A stretch of 40,178 nt of DNA from Desulfobacteraceae bacterium (GCA_027061725.1 JAMOVG010000212.1:1-40178); one strand, 5' to 3'. Shown: positions 20,715-30,536, counted from the stretch's first letter. Translations and numbers: made by a program. Notes: a model not told the origin generated them from the letters alone.

Positions 20715-21529
20715 AAAGCGGAGAATCGGGCGGCGCCGCCGGCAGCCGGACGCCCGGCGGGCACCTGGCGGTGTGCATGCTGGCCTCGGGCAGCCGGGGC
20801 AACGCCATCTATGTCTCCGACGGCACCACGGCCGTCCTGTTCGACGCCGGCCTGTCGGGTATTGAGATCCAGCGGCGTATGGCTTCCCGCGGCCTGTCTC
20901 CCGACAACCTGGACGCCATCGTGGTCTCCCACGAGCACAACGATCACGTCAACGCCGTGGGGGTACTGGCGCGCCGTTTCGGCCTGCCGGTCTATATCAA
21001 CGCGGGTACCCTGCGGGCCGCCGAGCGGCTGGGCGTCCTGCCACAGGCCGTGGATTTCGCCTGCGGCACGGCCTTTCGCATCAACACCTTGGATATCCGA
21101 CCCTTTTCAACCTCCCATGACGCCGCCGACCCGGTGGGTTTCACCGTGGAAGGAGACGGCCGCAAGGTGGCCATCGCCACGGACCTGGGCATCGTCACCG
21201 CCATGGTGCGCGAACACCTGCGCGGGGCCCACATCCTGGTGCTGGAAGCCAACCACGACCCCGACATGCTGATCAACGGCCCCTACTCCTGGCCCCTGAA
21301 ACAGCGCATCCGCAGCCGCCTGGGGCACCTGTCCAACCAGGACACGCGGGAGCTGCTCAAATCCGTGGCACACCCAGCGCTGCAGCACGTCATCTTGGCG
21401 CACCTGAGTGAAACCAACAACACCCCCCACAGGGCCCGCTCCGAGGTAGGCCTGGCGCTGGACGATGTCCGCGTACGGCTGACCGTTTCCAGCCAAGACC
21501 GCAGCAGCAAACTGATCTTCACCCGCTAA
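20711..21529 (+). CDS. MBL-fold metallohydrolase (YycJ/WalJ-like)
   Basis: [27 protein letters not shown]...[19 protein letters not shown]. Confidence 0.9.
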   Translation: MKSGESGGAAGSRTPGGHLAVCMLASGSRGNAIYVSDGTTAVLFDAGLSGIEIQRRMASRGLSPDNLDAIVVSHEHNDHVNAVGVLARRFGLPVYINAGTLRAAERLGVLPQAVDFACGTAFRINTLDIRPFSTSHDAADPVGFTVEGDGRKVAIATDLGIVTAMVREHLRGAHILVLEANHDPDMLINGPYSWPLKQRIRSRLGHLSNQDTRELLKSVAHPALQHVILAHLSETNNTPHRARSEVGLALDDVRVRLTVSSQDRSSKLIFTR

Positions 21530-21546
21530 GGAAACTTTTGAAACGC

Positions 21547-21996
21547 TCAGCTTTGGGTGATTTTTTCGGCCACGGCCTTGCCGTACTCCTGGCAGGCCTT
21601 GATTCCATCAGGCGTGTCGATGATCTGCTCCTTGAGGTTGAGTGCGCCCAGGTTGACCATGTCCATTTTGTAGACGTACTGCATGGTGTCGAAAATCATG
21701 GGTCCTGATTCGCCGCTGTGGGTGTAGGAACAGAAGGCGCCGCCCGCCTTTCCGGCCAGGTCCTGTTTCTCCGCCAGGAACAGAAAAGTCTTCATGGCGT
21801 TGGTCATGTCGCGGTGATAGGTGGGACAGCCAAAGAGATACCCGTCATAGCCATCCAGATCCTTGGCGCTGCGAATGTCGGTGACCTTTTTGACCTCAAC
21901 CTCCTGGCCGCTGATGCGCAGGCCCTCGGCGATGAACTCGGCCATCTTCTGGGTGTTTCCCGTTCGACTGATGTAGGCTACCAGCGCTTTTCCCAT
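21547..21996 (-). CDS. flavodoxin-family protein
   Basis: MGKALVAYISRTGNTQKMAEFIAEGL P-loop; FGCPTYHRDMTNAMKTFL; RBS AGGAGG upstream of ATG at 21996. Confidence 0.9.
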   Translation of the reverse strand: MGKALVAYISRTGNTQKMAEFIAEGLRISGQEVEVKKVTDIRSAKDLDGYDGYLFGCPTYHRDMTNAMKTFLFLAEKQDLAGKAGGAFCSYTHSGESGPMIFDTMQYVYKMDMVNLGALNLKEQIIDTPDGIKACQEYGKAVAEKITQS

Positions 21997-22252
21997 GACG
22001 CATCCTCCTTTTTCCGATGGGGTGTGCGTGTCCGCAGTTTTTACAACCCGACGGCGATCGTCGTTCACGATTCCGCGATGCCGCTGGCGTCAGATTCCTC
22101 TTTCAGCCTATCACCGCCCCCGGCGATTTGCAACGGACAACTGGCGCGTCCATCCCCAGTTTGTGCTTGCCTTTTGGCCGACGCTGGGGTAATTATTCCT
22201 GATTGATTTTTGCAACACATTGGAATGTGGCTGAAAAAGCAGGGAGGCGTTC

Positions 22253-23212
22253 ATGGAGACGCGCCAACTGGGCAAATCCGAGATCCGGATTTGCCCCATC
22301 GTCATGGGAACCTGGCAGGCCGGCAAAAAGATGTGGGCCGGCATCGAAGACGCCGAGACCATCGCCGCCATCCGAGCGGCCTTCGACGAGGGCGTGACCA
22401 CCGTGGACACGGCCGAGGTATACGGGGACGGGCATTCGGAGCGCATCGTGCACAAGGCCCTGGGCGACGTACGCAAGGAGGCGGTTTACGCCACCAAGGT
22501 CTTCGCCAATCACCTGGCCTACGACCAGGTGTTCGAGGCCTGCCACCGCAGCCTGCGCAACCTGCACACGGACTATATCGACCTGTACCAAATCCACTGG
22601 CCGGCGGGCTCCTTCGGAACCCCCGAGGTTCCCGTGGAGGAAACCATGCGGGCCCTGAACGAACTCAAGAAACAGGGCAAGATCCGCGCCATCGGGGTCT
22701 CCAACTTTTCCCGCCGGCAACTGGAGGAGGCCGCCCAATACGGACAGATCGACAGCCTGCAGCCGCCCTATTCGCTGTTCTGGCGTCACGTGGAAAAGGA
22801 CGCCATGCCCTACTGTGTAGACAACGGCATCACCATCCTGGCCTACTCCTCGCTGGCGCAAGGTCTGCTGACCGGCAAATTCGGCCCCGATCACCGGTTT
22901 GCCAAGGGGGACCATCGCTTCAAGAACCGGCTCTTCCAGGGGGAGGCTTTCGAGCGCGTGCAGCAGGCCCTGGCGGAGCTGCGCGACATCTGCGGCCGGC
23001 TGGGCCTGCCCATGAACCAGGTGGCCCTGGCCTGGCTGATCCGCCAGCCCATGACCTGCGCCATCGCGGGGGCCCGCAATGCCGAACAGGCCCGCCAAAA
23101 CGCCCGGGCCGCCGAAGTGAACCTCACCGACAGCGATCTGGAAATGATCGACGCCGCCGGCCGGCTGGTCACGGACCACCTGGACGACGACCCGGTAATG
23201 TGGAAATGGTAG
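22253..23212 (+). CDS. aldo/keto reductase
   Basis: VDTAEVYGDGHSERIVHKAL, LHTDYIDLYQIHWP, IRAIGVSNFS motifs. Confidence 0.96.
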   Translation: METRQLGKSEIRICPIVMGTWQAGKKMWAGIEDAETIAAIRAAFDEGVTTVDTAEVYGDGHSERIVHKALGDVRKEAVYATKVFANHLAYDQVFEACHRSLRNLHTDYIDLYQIHWPAGSFGTPEVPVEETMRALNELKKQGKIRAIGVSNFSRRQLEEAAQYGQIDSLQPPYSLFWRHVEKDAMPYCVDNGITILAYSSLAQGLLTGKFGPDHRFAKGDHRFKNRLFQGEAFERVQQALAELRDICGRLGLPMNQVALAWLIRQPMTCAIAGARNAEQARQNARAAEVNLTDSDLEMIDAAGRLVTDHLDDDPVMWKW

Positions 23213-23224
23213 GAGGGGACGCCC

Positions 23225-23422
23225 ATGTCTTTCTGCACCGTACCCGGACTTGAGGGGAAGCTCTTCACCCCGTCGCCGGCGCCCGCAGCAAGCCACAAAC
23301 ACGCCTGCCCGGACTGCTTCGCCTGCCAGGCCTGCAGCCAGGCCCGCTGCCGACTGTGCCGGTCGGAGGGTACGGTATCCGGCGACCGTTCCGCCGTTCC
23401 GCCGGAGGAGAACACCTGCTGA
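23225..23422 (+). CDS. small Cys-rich protein (65 aa; CxxCxxCxxCx4CxxC)
   Basis: RBS AGGAGGGG 6 nt before ATG; HACPDCFACQACSQARCRLCR; TGATG overlap with the mlaE start. Confidence 0.65.
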   Translation: MSFCTVPGLEGKLFTPSPAPAASHKHACPDCFACQACSQARCRLCRSEGTVSGDRSAVPPEENTC

Positions 23423-24225
23423 TGCCGACCGCTGAAGCCATCCGCAACGGCCTGGAGGCCCTGGGCCGGCACGCCATAACGCCCGTCGAGGAGATGGGGC
23501 GCATCGCCATTTTCTTCTTCAAGGCCCTGAGCCAGATCTTCACCCTGCCCCTGCAGGTGCGCAAGATCATCCAGCAGGTGTATTTCATCGGCGCCAAATC
23601 GGTGTTCGTCATCTGCCTGACCGGCGCCTTCACCGGTATGGTGCTGGGCATCCAGGGCTACTACACCTTGGTCAAGTTCGGGTCCGAGGGCCTGCTGGGA
23701 GCGGCCGTGGCGCTCTCTCTAATCCGCGAAATGGGGCCCGTGCTGGCCGCCATCATGGTCATCGCACGGGCCGGCTCGGCCATGTCGGCCGAAATCGGCA
23801 TCATGCGCATTTCGGAACAGATCGATGCCCTGACCACCATGGACATCGACCCCATCCGCTTCCTGGTGAGCCCGCGCATTGCCGCCGGCCTGATCAGTTT
23901 CCCGCTTCTGACGGCGCTTTTCGACGTCATCGGCATCATTGGCGGCTACCTGACGGGATCGCTGCTGCTGGGCATCAACCCGGGCATCTATTTTGCCCGC
24001 GTGCAGAGCAGCGTGGTCATGCAGGACGTCAGCGGGGGATTCATCAAGTCCATCGTTTTCGCCATCATCGTAACCCTGATCTGCTGTTATGAGGGCTTTT
24101 ACACCGACCGCCGCCGGGAGGGTTTTGGCGCCAAGGGGGTCAGCCTGTCGACCACCGCGGCCGTGGTCACCTCCTGTGTCCTCGTGCTGATCTCCGACTA
24201 CGTGCTGACGTCGATCCTGTTGTAA
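23422..24225 (+). CDS. mlaE: MlaE-family lipid ABC transporter permease
   Basis: GAFTGMVLGIQGYYTLVKFGSEGLLGAAVALSLIREMGPVLAAIMVIARAGSAMSAEIG. Confidence 0.95.
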   Translation: MPTAEAIRNGLEALGRHAITPVEEMGRIAIFFFKALSQIFTLPLQVRKIIQQVYFIGAKSVFVICLTGAFTGMVLGIQGYYTLVKFGSEGLLGAAVALSLIREMGPVLAAIMVIARAGSAMSAEIGIMRISEQIDALTTMDIDPIRFLVSPRIAAGLISFPLLTALFDVIGIIGGYLTGSLLLGINPGIYFARVQSSVVMQDVSGGFIKSIVFAIIVTLICCYEGFYTDRRREGFGAKGVSLSTTAAVVTSCVLVLISDYVLTSILL

Positions 24226-24234
24226 AGAGATGCC

Positions 24235-25464
24235 ATGGAAACGCCGCTCATCCAATTCCAAAACGTATTCAAGAGCTTCGGTGAAAACCGGGTGCTGCGT
24301 GGCGTAGACCTGGACATCTACCGGGGACAGGTAACCACCATCATCGGCAAGAGCGGCGTGGGCAAGAGCGTCATGCTCAAGCTGATCATCGGGCTGATGC
24401 AGCCCGACAGCGGCACCATCCTGTTCGACGGCCGTCCCCTGACGGATTTCAGCAAGAAGGAGAAAAAGGCCCTCAAGCAGCGTCTGAGCTACATGTTCCA
24501 GGGTACGGCGCTGTTCGACTCCATGACTGTATTCGAAAACATCGCCCTGCCGCTGGCCGAACGCCGGGGCCACTCCACTGCCGAAATCCGCAAGCGGGTG
24601 CGCGAGAAAATGCGCCAACTGGACCTGCACCAGATCGAGGACAAGTACCCCTCACAGCTGTCCGGTGGCATGAAGAAGCGCGTGGCCCTGGCGCGGGCCC
24701 TGGTGACGGATCCCGAGATCGTACTGTTCGACGAACCCACCACGGGACTGGACCCCATCCGCAAGAACGCCGTGCACAGTATGATCTCCAACTACCAGAA
24801 GCGTTACGGGTTCACCGGCGTCATCGTCAGCCACGAGATACCGGACGTCTTTTACATTTCCCAGCAGGTGGCCATGCTCGACGAGGGCCGTATCCTTGTG
24901 CAGGGAAAGCCCGACGACATCCTGGAATCCACCGACCCGGCCGTCCAGGAATTCATCAACGGCCTCGAGACCCGTCACGACGACCTGACCGGCCTGATGC
25001 CCCAGCCCCAGGGCACCAAAAAATTCTGGGAGCACATGGCCCACCTGCGGAATCACCACATCCACTTTTCGCTGGTGCTGCTGACGGTGGAAAATATCGA
25101 CGAAATCAACGACACCATCGGCCACGTGGCCGGCCAGATCGTGCTGCGCAATCTGGCCACGCAAGTGCAGCAGTTCCTGTCCATAACGGACACCTGCTCG
25201 CGCCTGGGGCTCAACAAGATTCTGGTGTCCCTGTCCGGCAGCAACCGAAAACGGGCTGAGGATTTCTGCGAGCGGCTCTCCGGAAAACTCAAGCCGGACA
25301 AAATGCTCGAGGGCCGCCCCGGGGCCAACTTCTGCGTGTCCATCAGCGCCGGCTTCGTGGAGGTGCACGAAAACAGCCAGCTCGAGGAACTGCTGGCCGG
25401 AGCGGAGCAGAACCAGAAGACCTTTTTCGAGTTTCGGGTCTGTACCATAGCGGAGGAAACATGA
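24235..25464 (+). CDS. mlaF: MlaF-family lipid ABC transporter ATPase with a C-terminal degenerate GGDEF-like domain
   Basis: Walker A GKSGVGKS, LSGGMKKRVALARAL, Walker B IVLFDEPTTGLDP; aa 249-409 read as a GGDEF fold (DDLTGL...SLVLLTVENIDEINDTIGHVAGQIVLRNLA...SRLGLNKILVSLSG). Confidence 0.92.
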   Translation: METPLIQFQNVFKSFGENRVLRGVDLDIYRGQVTTIIGKSGVGKSVMLKLIIGLMQPDSGTILFDGRPLTDFSKKEKKALKQRLSYMFQGTALFDSMTVFENIALPLAERRGHSTAEIRKRVREKMRQLDLHQIEDKYPSQLSGGMKKRVALARALVTDPEIVLFDEPTTGLDPIRKNAVHSMISNYQKRYGFTGVIVSHEIPDVFYISQQVAMLDEGRILVQGKPDDILESTDPAVQEFINGLETRHDDLTGLMPQPQGTKKFWEHMAHLRNHHIHFSLVLLTVENIDEINDTIGHVAGQIVLRNLATQVQQFLSITDTCSRLGLNKILVSLSGSNRKRAEDFCERLSGKLKPDKMLEGRPGANFCVSISAGFVEVHENSQLEELLAGAEQNQKTFFEFRVCTIAEET

Positions 25465-25910
25465 AAAAATCGTCTGCGGAAATGGTTGTCGGCATTTTCG
25501 TATTGATCGGCATTGTGTGTGTCGGTTACCTGACCATCCAGTTGGGAAAAATGGAGCTGATCGGGGGAAACTATTATCACCTGCAGGCCAAATTCGAGTC
25601 GGTTTCCGGACTCAAGACCGGCGCCCAGGTGGAAATCGCGGGCGTGCAGGTGGGGCAGGTAGACGCCATCAACCTCGACGTGGACCAGATGGTGGCCCTG
25701 GTGGACCTGAAAATCCGCAAGGGCATCGAACTCACCGACGACACCATCGCGTCGGTGAAAACGGCCGGCCTGATCGGCGATAAATACATCAAAATTTCCC
25801 CCGGGGGCTCCGATGAAGTCCTCAAGCCGGGCGGTATGATCATGGAAACCGAATCGGCCATCGACCTTGAGGAACTGATCAGCAAGTATGTCTTCGGCGG
25901 CATCAAGTAG
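25461..25910 (+). CDS. mlaD: MlaD-family (MCE domain) lipid transport protein
   Basis: VGIFVLIGIVCVGYLTIQLGK...FESVSGLKTGAQVEIAGVQVGQVDAI. Confidence 0.95.
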   Translation: MKKSSAEMVVGIFVLIGIVCVGYLTIQLGKMELIGGNYYHLQAKFESVSGLKTGAQVEIAGVQVGQVDAINLDVDQMVALVDLKIRKGIELTDDTIASVKTAGLIGDKYIKISPGGSDEVLKPGGMIMETESAIDLEELISKYVFGGIK

Positions 25911-25945
25911 GCCGCCTTTCCACAGAAACGAGGGGAAGTGCACAC

Positions 25946-26554
25946 ATGAAAACCATTGTCACCTTCTGCCTGGGCCTGCTGCTGGTGGTCACCGCACCGG
26001 CTGTCGCCGGGGCGCCGGGACCCATGGAGACTCTGAGGGTCCCCGTAAACAAGGTCCTGGCCCTGCTCAAGGACCCGCAGTACAACACGCCCGAGAAGCG
26101 CAAGATCCAGCGTGAAAAGCTCTTCGAGTACACCGGCGACATCTTCGACAGCGTTGAGATTTCCCGGCGTGCCCTAGGGCGCAACTGGCGGCGCTTCACC
26201 CCCGAGCAGCGCAAGAAATTCACCGAACTGTTCGCCAAGATCCTCAAGAAAACCTATTCGCGGAAAATCCAGAGCACCCAGGAGGACTACAAGGTGGTCT
26301 GGCTGGGCGAGAAAAAGACCTCGCCCACCCGGGCCGTCGTGATGACCAAAGTGGTGCGCCCCAGCGGCGATTTTCCGGTGGACTACAGGATGCACCTCAA
26401 GAACAACCGGTGGAAGGTCTACGACGTAATGGTCGAGGGTATCAGCCTCGTCAAGAACTACCGCTCCCAGTTCAACAGGTACCTGGTCAACAAGAAACCC
26501 GCCCAACTGATAGCCCTGCTGCAGAAAAAAGTCGATCGCATGGAAAATGAATAA
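25946..26554 (+). CDS. mlaC: MlaC-family periplasmic phospholipid-binding protein
   Basis: Signal peptide; ALGRNWRRFTPEQRKKFTELFAKIL...VDYRMHLKNNRWKVYDVMVEGISLVKNYRSQF. Confidence 0.93.
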   Translation: MKTIVTFCLGLLLVVTAPAVAGAPGPMETLRVPVNKVLALLKDPQYNTPEKRKIQREKLFEYTGDIFDSVEISRRALGRNWRRFTPEQRKKFTELFAKILKKTYSRKIQSTQEDYKVVWLGEKKTSPTRAVVMTKVVRPSGDFPVDYRMHLKNNRWKVYDVMVEGISLVKNYRSQFNRYLVNKKPAQLIALLQKKVDRMENE

Positions 26555-27473
26555 AAAAACCGATCGTCATGCTCTCATTGGGTCCAGGAGTCTCGCGGCC
26601 CTGATGGTGGTTCTGCTGGCGCTGACGGGCTGCGCCCACAAGCGAACCGCTGGTGGGCCGGCCGATATGCGGACTCCGGAAAGCGGCGCACCGTCGCCTG
26701 CGGCACAGGTGGTCCGGGTGTCCTCTTCTTCGGCCACGCCGGCCGAAACCGCCGGCGGCAAAGCCGACTCCGGCGCCGCCCAGGCCACTGATGATTCCGA
26801 ATTTTCCGACGATGCCTACACGGACGACGAGGATTTCCTGGACGAAGACGAGGACACCGAGCCGGCCATGGATGTCCCCGACCCGCTGGCGCCCTTCAAC
26901 CGCGCCATGTACGTCTTCAACGACCGCGCCTATTTCTGGGTGCTCAAGCCCGTGGCCTTGGCTTACCGCAAGGTGGCCCCGAAGCAGTTTCGCCTGTGCG
27001 TCAAGAATTTTTTCTACAACATCGCGGCCCCCATCCGTTTCGCCAACTGCCTGCTGCAAGGCAAGTTTACCTCGGCGGCTCGGGAACTGACCCGCTTCTT
27101 CATCAACTCCACGGTGGGCTGCGGCGGCCTCAACGACTTGACGCCCCTGTACCCGGACCTGCAGACCCACCCCGAGGACCTGGGCCAGACCTTCGGGCGC
27201 TACGGCATCGGCGAGGGGTTTTACATCGTCTGGCCCCTGCTGGGCCCGTCCTCACTGCGGGACACCATCGGCATGGTGGGCGACATTTTCATCGACCCGG
27301 TGACCTACTTCAACACGACCACCATCGGCATCGGAACGCGCGCCCTGGACATGATCAACCTGACCTCTTTCCGCATCGGCGACTACGAGGCCATCAAGGA
27401 TGCCGCCATCGACCCGTACGAAGCCCTGCGCAACGGCTACCTGCAGTACCGCCGCCAACAGGTCAGCGAGTGA
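26547..27473 (+). CDS. mlaA: MlaA-family outer-membrane lipoprotein
   Basis: Lipobox LTGC; DPLAPFNRAMYVFNDRAYFWVLKPVALAYRKV...RFFINSTVGCGGLNDL. Confidence 0.95.
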   Translation: MNKKTDRHALIGSRSLAALMVVLLALTGCAHKRTAGGPADMRTPESGAPSPAAQVVRVSSSSATPAETAGGKADSGAAQATDDSEFSDDAYTDDEDFLDEDEDTEPAMDVPDPLAPFNRAMYVFNDRAYFWVLKPVALAYRKVAPKQFRLCVKNFFYNIAAPIRFANCLLQGKFTSAARELTRFFINSTVGCGGLNDLTPLYPDLQTHPEDLGQTFGRYGIGEGFYIVWPLLGPSSLRDTIGMVGDIFIDPVTYFNTTTIGIGTRALDMINLTSFRIGDYEAIKDAAIDPYEALRNGYLQYRRQQVSE

Positions 27474-28249
27474 ACCGCCCTGGAACCAACCCGGTGCACG
27501 GGGGGCCCCGGCTGGCGGCCCTGGAAGCCGTCTACAGACTCTACGACCGCTTCGTCAAGGGGTTGAACTTGTTCTGCCGGCGGGGCTGCGCCCACTGCTG
27601 CACGGCCAATGTAACACTCACCAGCCTGGAAGCCCGCTACCTGCTCGACACGCTTCCGCGATCGGTTCGGGCGGACCTGCTGCAGCGCCTGGCGACGCAA
27701 GCCGGCAGCCGTCCCCCGGCGGCGCCGCTGACCACCAACAAACTCGCCCGCCTGTACGCCGAGGGCCGCACACCACCGGAAGCGACGGAGGTGGCCAATG
27801 CGGGCCGCTGCCCCCTGCTGACACGGGAAACCTGCCCGGTGTATGCCGCCAGGCCCTTCGCCTGCCGGTGCCTGGTGTCGACATCGGACTGCGGTGTCTC
27901 CGGTTACGCCAGCATGGATGAATTCACCCTGTCCCTGAATACTGTGTTCCTGCAGTGCATCGAACACCTGGACGCCAACGGGGTTTCCGGCAGCCTGGCG
28001 GTGCTGCCCGTCTGGCTCGGCCGTTTTCCGGGACGGATTCCGCCGCCAGCCACTGACCTGCCGTCGGGCCTGGCGGCCAACAGCCCCCTGACGGTCCTGA
28101 TGGTGCCGCCCGAACACCGTGCGGCCATGGCCCCCTGGCTGGAGAGGCTGCGGCAGGCCATGACCCCGGGACAACCCGCGGGACGGGACAAAACCCAAAA
28201 TCGGATCGCTGCAAAGGAGGAAACCTATGGCAAAAAGCCAGCACGCTGA
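27470..28249 (+). CDS. YkgJ-family cysteine-cluster protein (GTG start overlapping the mlaA stop)
   Basis: LFCRRGCAHCCTANVTLTSLEARYLL...CPLLTRETCPVYAARPFACRCL. Confidence 0.85.
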   Translation: MNRPGTNPVHGGPRLAALEAVYRLYDRFVKGLNLFCRRGCAHCCTANVTLTSLEARYLLDTLPRSVRADLLQRLATQAGSRPPAAPLTTNKLARLYAEGRTPPEATEVANAGRCPLLTRETCPVYAARPFACRCLVSTSDCGVSGYASMDEFTLSLNTVFLQCIEHLDANGVSGSLAVLPVWLGRFPGRIPPPATDLPSGLAANSPLTVLMVPPEHRAAMAPWLERLRQAMTPGQPAGRDKTQNRIAAKEETYGKKPAR

Positions 28250-29402
28250 TGTGGCCATCGTCGGCGGCGGTGTGATGGGCGCCTCGGTAGCCTACCACCT
28301 CATGGCCGCCGACGGTGCACTCAACGTCACCGTGGTGGAGCGCGATCCGGCTTACGAACACGCTTCCAGCTCCCTGTCCCTGGCCAACGTGCGCATTCAG
28401 TTCAGCCTGCGCGAAAACATTGAGATCTCGCGCTACACGCTCTCGGTGTTCGAGACATTCGAAGAGGACATGGCCGTGGACGGACAAGGGCCCAGGGTGA
28501 TGTTCCGCCCCGAGGGCAACCTTTTCCTGGTGGACGCGGCCGGCCGGGAGATCTTCCGCCGGGCCTTTGAGCTCCAGCAGGGGATGGGCTGCCGGGTCGA
28601 GTGGTGGGACCCGGAAACCGTGAAGCAGCGCTACCCCCTCTATCGGCCGGAAGGCATCGTGGGGGCCACCTTCGGCCCCGGTGACGGCCACTTCGATGCC
28701 CAGGCCGTGCTCATGGGCTACCGCGCCAAGGCGCGCGCCCTGGGCGCTGATTTCGTCAAGGACGAAGTCGTCGCTGTGACGCACCGCGACGGCCGGGCCA
28801 CGGGGGTACGCCTGGCCTCGGGGGAACAGCTGGCCGCCGGCTGTGTGGTCAACTGTGCCGGGGCCTGGGCCGCGGACCTGGCCGCCACGGCGGGCGTGGA
28901 CATACCGGTGGTGCCGGTCAAGCGCCAGGTCTTTGTGGTGGACACGGCCGTCAAGCCCGGAGGCCCCCTGCCGCTGACCATCCTGCCCTCGGGACTCTAC
29001 TTCCGCACCGAGACCGGCGGGCTGATCCTGGTGGGAAAATCCATGGAAGAAGACCCCACGGGCTACAGCTTCAGCTACGACCAGCGGCGCTTTTTCGATG
29101 TCCTGTGGCTGGAGCTGGCCGCCTTCGTACCGGACTTCGAGCGTCTCAAACTGGTGCGCGGCTGGGCCGGACTGTACGCCGTCAACACCCTGGACCGAAA
29201 CGCCATCCTGGGACAGTGGCCTGAACTGACGGGTTTTTACCTGGTCAACGGCTTCTCCGGACATGGTCTGCAGCAGGCCCCGGCCGTGGGCCGCTACATC
29301 TCGGAGCTGATCCTGGGGAAACCGCCGGTGCTGGACCTGTCCATCTTCAGTCCCCGGCGCATCCTGGAAAACCGCCCCATCCAAGAAGTGGGCATCGTCT
29401 AA
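28227..29402 (+). CDS. FAD-dependent oxidoreductase (DAO/sarcosine-oxidase-beta-like)
   Basis: DVAIVGGGVMGASVAYHL Rossmann motif; VVNCAGAWAADLA; GFSGHGLQQAPAVGRYISELI; RBS AAGGAGG. Confidence 0.93.
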   Translation: MAKSQHADVAIVGGGVMGASVAYHLMAADGALNVTVVERDPAYEHASSSLSLANVRIQFSLRENIEISRYTLSVFETFEEDMAVDGQGPRVMFRPEGNLFLVDAAGREIFRRAFELQQGMGCRVEWWDPETVKQRYPLYRPEGIVGATFGPGDGHFDAQAVLMGYRAKARALGADFVKDEVVAVTHRDGRATGVRLASGEQLAAGCVVNCAGAWAADLAATAGVDIPVVPVKRQVFVVDTAVKPGGPLPLTILPSGLYFRTETGGLILVGKSMEEDPTGYSFSYDQRRFFDVLWLELAAFVPDFERLKLVRGWAGLYAVNTLDRNAILGQWPELTGFYLVNGFSGHGLQQAPAVGRYISELILGKPPVLDLSIFSPRRILENRPIQEVGIV

Positions 29403-29414
29403 GGAGAACCGGTC

Positions 29415-30536
29415 ATGACCGCGAGTTTCATGGAAGGCAACGAGGCCATCGCCCACGGGGCGATGGCGGCCGGCTGCCGCTTTTTCGCCGGCTATCCCAT
29501 CACGCCGGCTACCACCATCTTCCAGTCCATGTTAACCCTGCTACCGCCCGCGGGGGGCATCTGCCTGCAGGGCGAGGACGAAATCGCCTCCATCGGTTTC
29601 TGCCTGGGGGCCTCCATGGCCGGCCTCAAGGCCATGACGGCCACTTCGGGCCCCGGCATCAGCCTCTACAGCGAACAGATCTCCTTCGCCATCGGCAGCG
29701 AGATCCCCATTGTTATCGTGGACGTCCAGCGCCTAGGGCCCTCCACCGGCTCGGCCACCCGTGGTGCCGACGGCGACATCCAGTTCCTGCGCTGGGGAAA
29801 CTCTGGCGGTCTGCCCGTCATCGCGCTGGCGCCGGTGAATCCAGCCGACTGCTTCGTGCTCACCATGGCGGCTTTCAACCTGGCCGAAACCTACCGCTGC
29901 CCGGTCTTTATCGCCTCGAACAAGGAAATCGGCATGACCCGCGAAAGCGTCGACCTGCGGTCTCTGCCGCAGCCGGAAATCGTCGAACGGCGCGGGTTTG
30001 CCGGGCCGCCGCCCTACCGGCCCTTTGCCGTTGCAGACGGCCGCGACGTGCCCGATTTTCTGCCCATCGGAGCGGATATCCTGGTGCGGCAAACCTCGTC
30101 GACCCACGGGCCGGATGGATACATCACCACCGATGCCGTCCAGATCGCCGCCGCCCAGCAGCGCCTGGACCGCAAGCTGCGCTCGGCGGTGGACACCTTC
30201 ACCTACTGGGAGTTTTACGGACCGCCGGATGCCGACACCCTGGTCATCACTTACGGCGTCAGCGCCCGCGCCGCCCGCAGTGCGGTGGACGCCGCCCGCG
30301 CCGCCGGGACCACGGCTTCGTTGCTGGTTCTGAAAACGCTCTGGCCGGTTCCGGAAGCCCTCATCCGGGAAAAGGCGGCCGGCGCCGGCCGCATCGTGGT
30401 CGTCGAGATGAACCTGGGACAGTACGTGCGGGAGATACGGCGAGTGCTGGGGAATCAACACATCGACTTCATCGGGCAGATGGACGGCCGTCTGATCCAT
30501 CCCGAGACCATCGAGGAGGTGATCTGCCATGGATAG
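29415..30536 (+). CDS. 2-oxoacid:acceptor oxidoreductase, alpha subunit (KorA/VorB-like)
   Basis: EGNEAIAHGAMAAGCRFFAGYPITPATTIFQ...ATSGPGISLYSEQISFAIGSEIPIVIVDVQRLGPSTG. Confidence 0.93.
   Translation: MTASFMEGNEAIAHGAMAAGCRFFAGYPITPATTIFQSMLTLLPPAGGICLQGEDEIASIGFCLGASMAGLKAMTATSGPGISLYSEQISFAIGSEIPIVIVDVQRLGPSTGSATRGADGDIQFLRWGNSGGLPVIALAPVNPADCFVLTMAAFNLAETYRCPVFIASNKEIGMTRESVDLRSLPQPEIVERRGFAGPPPYRPFAVADGRDVPDFLPIGADILVRQTSSTHGPDGYITTDAVQIAAAQQRLDRKLRSAVDTFTYWEFYGPPDADTLVITYGVSARAARSAVDAARAAGTTASLLVLKTLWPVPEALIREKAAGAGRIVVVEMNLGQYVREIRRVLGNQHIDFIGQMDGRLIHPETIEEVICHG

Noticed and set aside
21530-21546. Shared terminator between the convergent MBL and flavodoxin genes
   Set aside because: Only 17 nt and no inverted repeat present.
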